From: Holosporaceae bacterium
GTDB lineage: Bacteria > Pseudomonadota > Alphaproteobacteria > UBA3830
DNA length: 13,391 nt
NCBI GenBank assembly: GCA_031267195.1
Contig: JAIRZO010000009.1
Coordinates: forward strand, 1 to 13,391
Reading direction: 5' to 3'
Shown here in pieces: positions 6,298 through 13,391 of the stretch (positions are counted from its first letter, which is position 1; the number at the start of each line of letters is the position of its first letter). Position numbers and translations under genes: made by a program. The notes under the pieces are model-generated. The model did not search any database, was not told where the DNA came from, and saw only the letters and a list, made by a program, of their open reading frames with translations.

Positions 6298-7860
6298 TTA
6301 CCAGGCGGATTTTTCCCACAATCTCCAGTGATCATGTTTCATTAATTTCATTATCAGAACTGTGGAAAAGAAAAAAACAAGTACCCCTATGCTAAACATG
6401 GTTCCCACTACAATATACTTTTGCGAAAATGCACCAAGTTCCGGTGTCCAAAATCTCCTGCACATTGCATCCATAACTATATATGTGATAACAGCAGCTC
6501 CAATTTGCGCAAATATTTTTTGAACAAACTTTCGGGATAGCTCTATTTTCAATTTTTTCCCGGAAAAACAAATCAGCATTATTGCGTTAAAAATTGCTGA
6601 TAGCGAAGTACAGAGAGCTACGCCAAAGTATTTTAAAAACGGAACCAACACAAAAAGTAATATAGCATTTATTAGAACAGAAATTATAGCAAAAATTACT
6701 GGAGTTATCGTGTCTTCCGCCGCAAAATATATGGTGGAAAACAATTTTGTCAGCACATAGGCCGGAAGACCAATGGAAAATCCCATAACAGCATCCGCCG
6801 TAATGTGCACCTGATCTATTCCAAATAATCCACGCTGATAGACAACTGCGACTATCGGTTCCCCAAGCGCCACGAGTGCCGTAGTGGTAAATATGATGAA
6901 AAACATCGATAATAAAAGTCCACGCAATAATTCTCCGCTGGCAAGCTCATGATTTTTTAACACCATACATTGAGATAAAATTGGTAACAGTGCTGTGCTT
7001 ACCGCTACTCCGAGTGTGCCAAGAGGAAATTGATTGAGCCTATCCGCAAGATTAATGCAGGTGATGGATCCCGTTGGCAGATATGAAGATATGCTGGTAT
7101 CAATTAGCAAATTCAATTGCCAAACCCCGGCGGCAATCACTCCCGGAACCATGTTTAGCACCATATCCTTCACCCTCGGTGACCAGCAGGCCAGCTTTAT
7201 GCGAACAAAGAATCCCTGTCTCTTTATGGCAAACAGCAGAATGGTTGTCTGGGTTATACCGGAAAAAAACACCAGTACAGCAATAACATAAACCGTCATA
7301 AGATGAGATGCATCAATCACATAGCAAAGAGTCAGTCCAAATATGCTAAATATGCTCATCAACGAGAAAACAGCCGCCGGCAATGCAAATTTGCTCAGCG
7401 TATTGAGTACTCCTGAGAATAGAGATGACAGAGAAATAAGAATTAAATAGGGAAAACATATTCTGCCAAGATTGACCGTAATGGCGAATTTTTTACTTAA
7501 GACATCAAATCCCAGCACCATGATTTGCAAAATTTGCGGAAAAAATACAATAATAGCAATTGAAAATAATATAACCACCAATAAAAGGAAACTAAAGATT
7601 TCCGTCAGAACCATATTCGCCTGCGATTTGCCTTCGCCATTAAGAACTTTGGAAAATCTTGGAAGGAATGATGCATTGAACGCACCTTCCGCAAAAATAC
7701 GCCGAAAAGTGTTAGCAAATTTCAGCGCCACCACCAAAGCATCCGTATATATTCCGGCTCCCAGCACAAATACCATCATGCATTCACGTAGAAACCCTAA
7801 CAATCTGGAAAAAAGAATAAATCCACCCACGGTGAAAGCGGATCGTATCATACTTGGCAT
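6298..7860 (-). CDS. murJ: Lipid II flippase MurJ
   Basis: A 520-residue membrane protein of the MurJ/MviN family in the MOP superfamily, which moves lipid II across the inner membrane for peptidoglycan synthesis. About 14 membrane segments are present. The diagnostic N-terminal 'FTVGGFILFSRLLGFLRECMM' is followed by 'YTDALVVALKFANTFRRIFAEGAFNASFLPRF', which contains the family's conserved arginines and the AEGAF segment. Later 'NLLIDTSISSYLPTGSITCINLADRLNQFPLGTLGVAVSTALLPILSQ' is also typical. Length is normal. The start is not firmly set: no clear ribosome site precedes the ATG at 7860, and an in-frame ATG three codons on could serve. It lies 35 bp after parB and 29 bp before prfB. MreC, the wall-elongation scaffold, is also in the window but in a separate transcription unit. 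Confidence 0.95.
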   Translation of the reverse strand: MPSMIRSAFTVGGFILFSRLLGFLRECMMVFVLGAGIYTDALVVALKFANTFRRIFAEGAFNASFLPRFSKVLNGEGKSQANMVLTEIFSFLLLVVILFSIAIIVFFPQILQIMVLGFDVLSKKFAITVNLGRICFPYLILISLSSLFSGVLNTLSKFALPAAVFSLMSIFSIFGLTLCYVIDASHLMTVYVIAVLVFFSGITQTTILLFAIKRQGFFVRIKLACWSPRVKDMVLNMVPGVIAAGVWQLNLLIDTSISSYLPTGSITCINLADRLNQFPLGTLGVAVSTALLPILSQCMVLKNHELASGELLRGLLLSMFFIIFTTTALVALGEPIVAVVYQRGLFGIDQVHITADAVMGFSIGLPAYVLTKLFSTIYFAAEDTITPVIFAIISVLINAILLFVLVPFLKYFGVALCTSLSAIFNAIMLICFSGKKLKIELSRKFVQKIFAQIGAAVITYIVMDAMCRRFWTPELGAFSQKYIVVGTMFSIGVLVFFFSTVLIMKLMKHDHWRLWEKSAW

Positions 7861-7895
7861 GTTATAAAACTCATAAAATCAATCTCCACATGAGA

Positions 7896-8783
7896 TCACG
7901 AAACCTTAGCGAAACTAAGATTTTTTATCAGCAAATCCAACTCTTCGAAATTATCAAACGAAATTTCAACGACGCCGCCTCTGCCTTTTAATTTTATATT
8001 AACATCTAACCCTATCAATGAAGAAATTTGATCAGCGATGTTGAAAATTTCCGGATCCACCAGCGCTTGTTTTCGGAAAGTTTTAGTGATTTGTTGGGAC
8101 TCTGCTGATGTTTTTCCACCGACTCTTGCTAATTTTATTATATTTTCCACATCGCGGACACTTAGGTTCAAATCAACGATCCGATGAGCAACTTCCACAG
8201 CACTAGGAAAACCAATGAGTGTTCTGGCATGGCCGAATGTAATTTTTTTTTCCCGAAGAAGTTTCTTCACTTCACTCGGCAACGAAAGCAATCGTAAAAT
8301 ATTCGCCACATGGCTTCTGCTTTTAGATAGGATATTGGACAGTTGTTCCTGGGTATGGTGAAATTCATCAATCAATTTCCCGTAGGCTTCGGCCTCGTCC
8401 ATCGGATTTAAATCTTCCCGCTGAATATTCTCCAGTATGGCGATTTCCAACTGATCTTTCTCGGTTATTTCCATCACAATGGCAGGAATTTCTTCCACTC
8501 CAGCCATTTTCGATGCTCTTAATCTACGCTCTCCCGCCACCAGCTGATAGTTCTCATTTCCAATTTTGGCTACCAATATAGGTTGCAGGACACCATTTTT
8601 TCTTATGGATTCGGATAAAGATAAAAGATTTTCTTCATCAAATACTTGTCTTGGCTGGTACGGGTTTCGACTGATGCCGTTGATGGCAAGATTAACGACT
8701 GATCTACCTGCATCATTGTCGGAAGAAATTTCATTCATGTTTAAAAATGCTGATAGCCCACGGCCCAAGCGTTTTTCACTCAT
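7896..8783 (-). CDS. parB: Chromosome partitioning protein ParB
   Basis: A 295-residue chromosomal ParB/Spo0J. It binds parS sites near the origin and spreads as a CTP-dependent clamp, marking the origin region for segregation by ParA. The order of parts is complete: N-terminal ParA-interacting 'KRLGRGLSAFL' (5-14), the CTP-binding domain with 'NPYQPRQVFDE' and the 'GERRLRA' motif (84-90), 'ENIQREDLNPMDEA', a helix-turn-helix at about 146-166 ('QLSNILSKSRSHVANILRLL'), and a C-terminal dimerisation segment. Its ATG overlaps the parA stop (ATGA), which suggests translational coupling. I found no good match to the parS consensus inside the window. Confidence 0.96.
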   Translation of the reverse strand: MSEKRLGRGLSAFLNMNEISSDNDAGRSVVNLAINGISRNPYQPRQVFDEENLLSLSESIRKNGVLQPILVAKIGNENYQLVAGERRLRASKMAGVEEIPAIVMEITEKDQLEIAILENIQREDLNPMDEAEAYGKLIDEFHHTQEQLSNILSKSRSHVANILRLLSLPSEVKKLLREKKITFGHARTLIGFPSAVEVAHRIVDLNLSVRDVENIIKLARVGGKTSAESQQITKTFRKQALVDPEIFNIADQISSLIGLDVNIKLKGRGGVVEISFDNFEELDLLIKNLSFAKVS

Positions 8784-9556
8784 GTATTTTGTTCCCTAGC
8801 CAAAAACTCCCTTGCAAGCTCTATATAGGACACGGCCCCCGACGATCTCACATCATACAGCACCACCGGTTTTCCGTGGGATGAAGCTTCGCTGATTCTA
8901 ACATTTCTTGGAATGACCGTATCAAAAACCAATTCGTTGAAATGATTGCGCACATCCTCCGCTACCACATAGCTAAGGCTATTCCTTCTATCGAACATGG
9001 TTAATAAAATTCCTGACACAATCAAACTTCTGTTGATTGTATTGCGAACACTCTGAATGGTGCTAAACAACTGAGCCAGGCCCTCAAGGGCATAGAACTC
9101 ACATTGCAATGGAATAATAATCCGGGAAGAAGCATTCAAGGCATTGATGTTTATGAAACCAAAGCCCGGTGGACAATCGATAAAAATATAATCAAAATCC
9201 AGGTGAGCGATGGCTTTTTTTAGCTTGCTTTCTCTGTCCTTCTGGGAAAACAGTTCCACCTCTGCCGCCGATAAATCTATGGTGGATGGAATCATAAACA
9301 ATTGATGTACATAGCTTTCCATCATAACTTCCAATGGATCGACTAACCCCAAAAGCACACCGTAACTGCTGTGCAATTTGCGTCCCTTGGGCATTCCGAA
9401 TCCGGTAGTTGCGTTGCCCTGAGGATCAATATCCAGCAACAATACTTTTTTCCCGACAGCGGCAATTGCCGTAGCTAAATTAACGGCTGTGGTAGTTTTT
9501 CCCACTCCACCCTTTTGATTTATTATGGCCACGACGGAAGTTTTGCGCTCACCCAT
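8780..9556 (-). CDS. parA: Chromosome partitioning ATPase ParA (Soj)
   Basis: A 258-residue ParA/MinD-type ATPase that binds DNA non-specifically and moves the ParB-parS complex. The deviant Walker A 'KGGVGKTT' is at residues 15-22 and is followed by 'LLDIDPQGNATTGFG'; the Walker B region is 'YIFIDCPPGFGFININAL', and the 'VIPRNVRISEASSHGKPV' segment is typical. I chose the ATG at 9556 because GGGAG lies 8 bp before it and the protein then begins 'MGERKTSVVAIINQKGG', as is usual. Upstream in-frame starts at 9571 (ATG) and 9574 (GTG) overlap the atpC stop and would add 5-6 residues. It follows the ATP synthase genes directly, whereas alphaproteobacterial parAB usually lies beside the gid genes (mnmG/rsmG). 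The length is right for a chromosomal Soj. Confidence 0.95.
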   Translation of the reverse strand: MGERKTSVVAIINQKGGVGKTTTAVNLATAIAAVGKKVLLLDIDPQGNATTGFGMPKGRKLHSSYGVLLGLVDPLEVMMESYVHQLFMIPSTIDLSAAEVELFSQKDRESKLKKAIAHLDFDYIFIDCPPGFGFININALNASSRIIIPLQCEFYALEGLAQLFSTIQSVRNTINRSLIVSGILLTMFDRRNSLSYVVAEDVRNHFNELVFDTVIPRNVRISEASSHGKPVVLYDVRSSGAVSYIELAREFLAREQNT

Positions 9557-9570
9557 AATGATATCTCCCA

Positions 9571-9825
9571 TCACTGTAAAATAAATACAGCGGAATTATC
9601 GGAGAATGAACATATGCCACCGGTAACTTTTATGGATATGATCCGGTCGCTAACAGCTCGAAATATTTTTATTGTACCGGGCACTAAGACAGTCATAATC
9701 GAAACATGATGAGGCAAAATACACATTTCACCATCAATGGCCGGCAACAATACCTTGGTTGCTTCCCCATCAAACAGTTTTTCTTTTAAATTTAAAACTT
9801 TTACGTCCAATGCGCCAACTTTCAC
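9571..9825 (-). CDS. atpC: F1-ATPase epsilon subunit, short form without C-terminal helices
   Basis: 84 residues from a GTG start. The sequence covers the N-terminal beta-sandwich of epsilon only: 'LDVKVLNLKEKLFDGEATKVLLPAIDGEMCILPHHVSIMTVLVPGTIKI' and a final 'VTGGICSFSDNSAVFIL', ending where the usual 130-140-residue protein goes on to a two-helix C-terminal domain. Epsilon joins the gamma subunit to the c-ring; the missing helices are the part that inhibits ATP hydrolysis in many bacteria. Short epsilon subunits are known in other bacteria, so this may be native and not a truncation. Its TGA overlaps possible parA starts, with no leftover coding sequence for the helices downstream. No clear ribosome site precedes the GTG; 17 bp separate it from atpD. 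Confidence 0.85.
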   Translation of the reverse strand: MKVGALDVKVLNLKEKLFDGEATKVLLPAIDGEMCILPHHVSIMTVLVPGTIKIFRAVSDRIISIKVTGGICSFSDNSAVFILQ

Positions 9826-9842
9826 AAGACAAAACTGACTGA

Positions 9843-12169
<2,327 letters not shown>

Positions 12170-12206
12170 TAAAATTACCCAATATTATTCCGCAATTTCC
12201 TGTAAT

Positions 12207-13391
12207 CTAAACAGGAGTACTAGCCTTAAAATTTTCCATATAGATTGTCAGAACGGTTTTCAGAGTTTCATCACTCTCCGCCGTAATCGTTTCTTTTTCC
12301 CTTATACTGGACAAAAGCGATGGTTGCTCGTTCCTAATGCGATTGAGTACGTATTTTTCAAAAGCAGAAACTTGTGAAACCTCAAGAACATCAAGATAGC
12401 CATTAACTCCCAGATATATTCCAATCACTTGTTCCTCAAGAACCACCGGAGAATATTGTGGTTGCTTCAACAATTCCGTTAGGCGATCCCCCCTTGAAAT
12501 GAGATTTTTACTGGCGGAATCAAGGTCAGATGCAAACTGTGAAAAGCTCGAAATCTCCCGATATTGGGCTAACTCGAGTTTGATTTTTCCGGAAACCTGT
12601 TTCATGCTTTTTTTCTGAGCTGCAGATCCAACACGACTAACCGATTGGCCTACATTTATGGCTGGACGAATGCCTTTATAGAACAATTCATTTTCCAAAA
12701 ATATCTGGCCATCAGTAATGGAAATAACATTCGTTGGAATGTAGGCCGATAAATCTCCATCTTGAGTTTCCACAATCGGAAGAGCCGTAAGAGACCCGCC
12801 TCCTAATGAATCATCCAACTTTGCAGCGCGCTCCAGTAATCTTGAATGCAAATAGAACACATCGCCGGGATAAGCTTCTCGCCCCGGAGGTCTTCTCAAC
12901 AACAAAGACATTTGCCTATAGGCAACTGCATGTTTGGACAAATCATCATAGATTATGATGGCGTGCATTCCATTATCCCGAAAATATTCTCCCATGGCAC
13001 AGCCAGCATAGGGCGCTATATATTGCATCGTAGCTGCCTCAGATGCGGTCGCCGCCACAACAATTGTATATTTCATCGCCTCCATTTCCGTCAGGGTTTT
13101 TACAACCTGCGCCACGGAAAATCTCTTTTGTCCTATCACAACATAAATACAATACAACTTGTCGTTTTCGTCTCCATGTTCGAAAGCATTTCTCTGATTG
13201 ATGATGGTATCGATGGCGATGGCAGTCTTGCCAGTCTGTCGATCTCCGATAATTAACTCTCGCTGACCACGCCCTATGGGAATTAAAGCATCAATTGCCT
13301 TTAATCCCGTTTGCACCGGCTCACTAATGGATTTTCTGGAGATAATCCCCGGAGCCTTCACATCAACCTCCCGTCTTTCGCTACCTCTGAT
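12207..13391 (-). CDS. atpA: F1-ATPase alpha subunit, C-terminal part
   Basis: Partial gene: the 5' end is outside the window. The frame is open from the last base ('[14 protein letters not shown]...') to the stop at 12207, giving 394 residues, roughly the last three quarters of an alpha subunit of about 505-510. Seen are '[34 protein letters not shown]' with the nucleotide-binding P-loop, '[46 protein letters not shown]', '[25 protein letters not shown]', and '[20 protein letters not shown]' with the arginine finger that reaches the catalytic site on beta. The alpha subunit carries the non-catalytic nucleotide sites. The gene order atpA-atpG-atpD-atpC fits the alphaproteobacterial F1 operon, in which atpH would precede atpA. 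Confidence 0.97.
   Translation of the reverse strand: MRGSERREVDVKAPGIISRKSISEPVQTGLKAIDALIPIGRGQRELIIGDRQTGKTAIAIDTIINQRNAFEHGDENDKLYCIYVVIGQKRFSVAQVVKTLTEMEAMKYTIVVAATASEAATMQYIAPYAGCAMGEYFRDNGMHAIIIYDDLSKHAVAYRQMSLLLRRPPGREAYPGDVFYLHSRLLERAAKLDDSLGGGSLTALPIVETQDGDLSAYIPTNVISITDGQIFLENELFYKGIRPAINVGQSVSRVGSAAQKKSMKQVSGKIKLELAQYREISSFSQFASDLDSASKNLISRGDRLTELLKQPQYSPVVLEEQVIGIYLGVNGYLDVLEVSQVSAFEKYVLNRIRNEQPSLLSSIREKETITAESDETLKTVLTIYMENFKASTPV

Noticed and set aside
7861..9600. Search for parS near parAB
   Set aside because: No stretch close to the consensus TGTTTCACGTGAAACA was seen in or near parAB by eye, so no site is reported.

Overview
This window looks like part of the chromosome of a moderately AT-rich alphaproteobacterium, probably a host-associated one of the Rickettsiales/Holosporales kind. 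That placement is an inference. It rests on the split ATP synthase operon (alpha-gamma-beta-epsilon), a pgsA next to an AI-2E-family permease, a ProP-like transporter of the type common in intracellular alphaproteobacteria, and small TA-targeted mobile elements. No rRNA or tRNA gene and no CRISPR array was seen.

Left part (1-2124). The 3' end of ligA (BRCT domain) and a complete mreC lie on the plus strand. Around them sit four small mobile sequences that all have TA at their ends. Two are 94-bp near-palindromic elements (here MITE-A; 271-364 and 1934-2027) that are about 93% identical. One is a 124-bp element with 20-bp terminal inverted repeats (MITE-B; 1250-1373), whose first bases form the stop codon of mreC. 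One is a 561-bp internally deleted IS630-type element (1375-1935) that keeps 32-bp inverted repeats and a frameshifted transposase remnant. The MITE-A ends resemble the ends of this IS630 element, so MITE-A is probably its non-autonomous derivative. MITE-B, the IS remnant and MITE-A copy 2 stand end to end and fill almost the whole gap between the convergent mreC and the permease gene.

Right part (2125-13391). Everything here is on the minus strand. In transcription order it runs atpA (5' end outside the window), atpG, atpD, atpC, parA, parB, murJ, prfB and an MFS transporter, then pgsA and the AI-2E-family permease after a 78-bp gap holding a good promoter candidate. Spacings are small (overlaps to 37 bp), so atpA through the MFS gene could be one long transcript. 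It joins energy production (F1-ATPase), chromosome segregation (ParAB), cell-wall precursor export (MurJ), translation termination (RF2) and solute uptake. prfB carries the classical autoregulatory +1 frameshift site. The epsilon subunit is short and consists only of the N-terminal beta-sandwich domain.

Most genes are ordinary housekeeping genes. The parts most worth a second look are the TA-flanked element cluster, the placement of parAB behind the ATP synthase genes, and the tailless epsilon subunit. I found no evidence of an undescribed multigene system.
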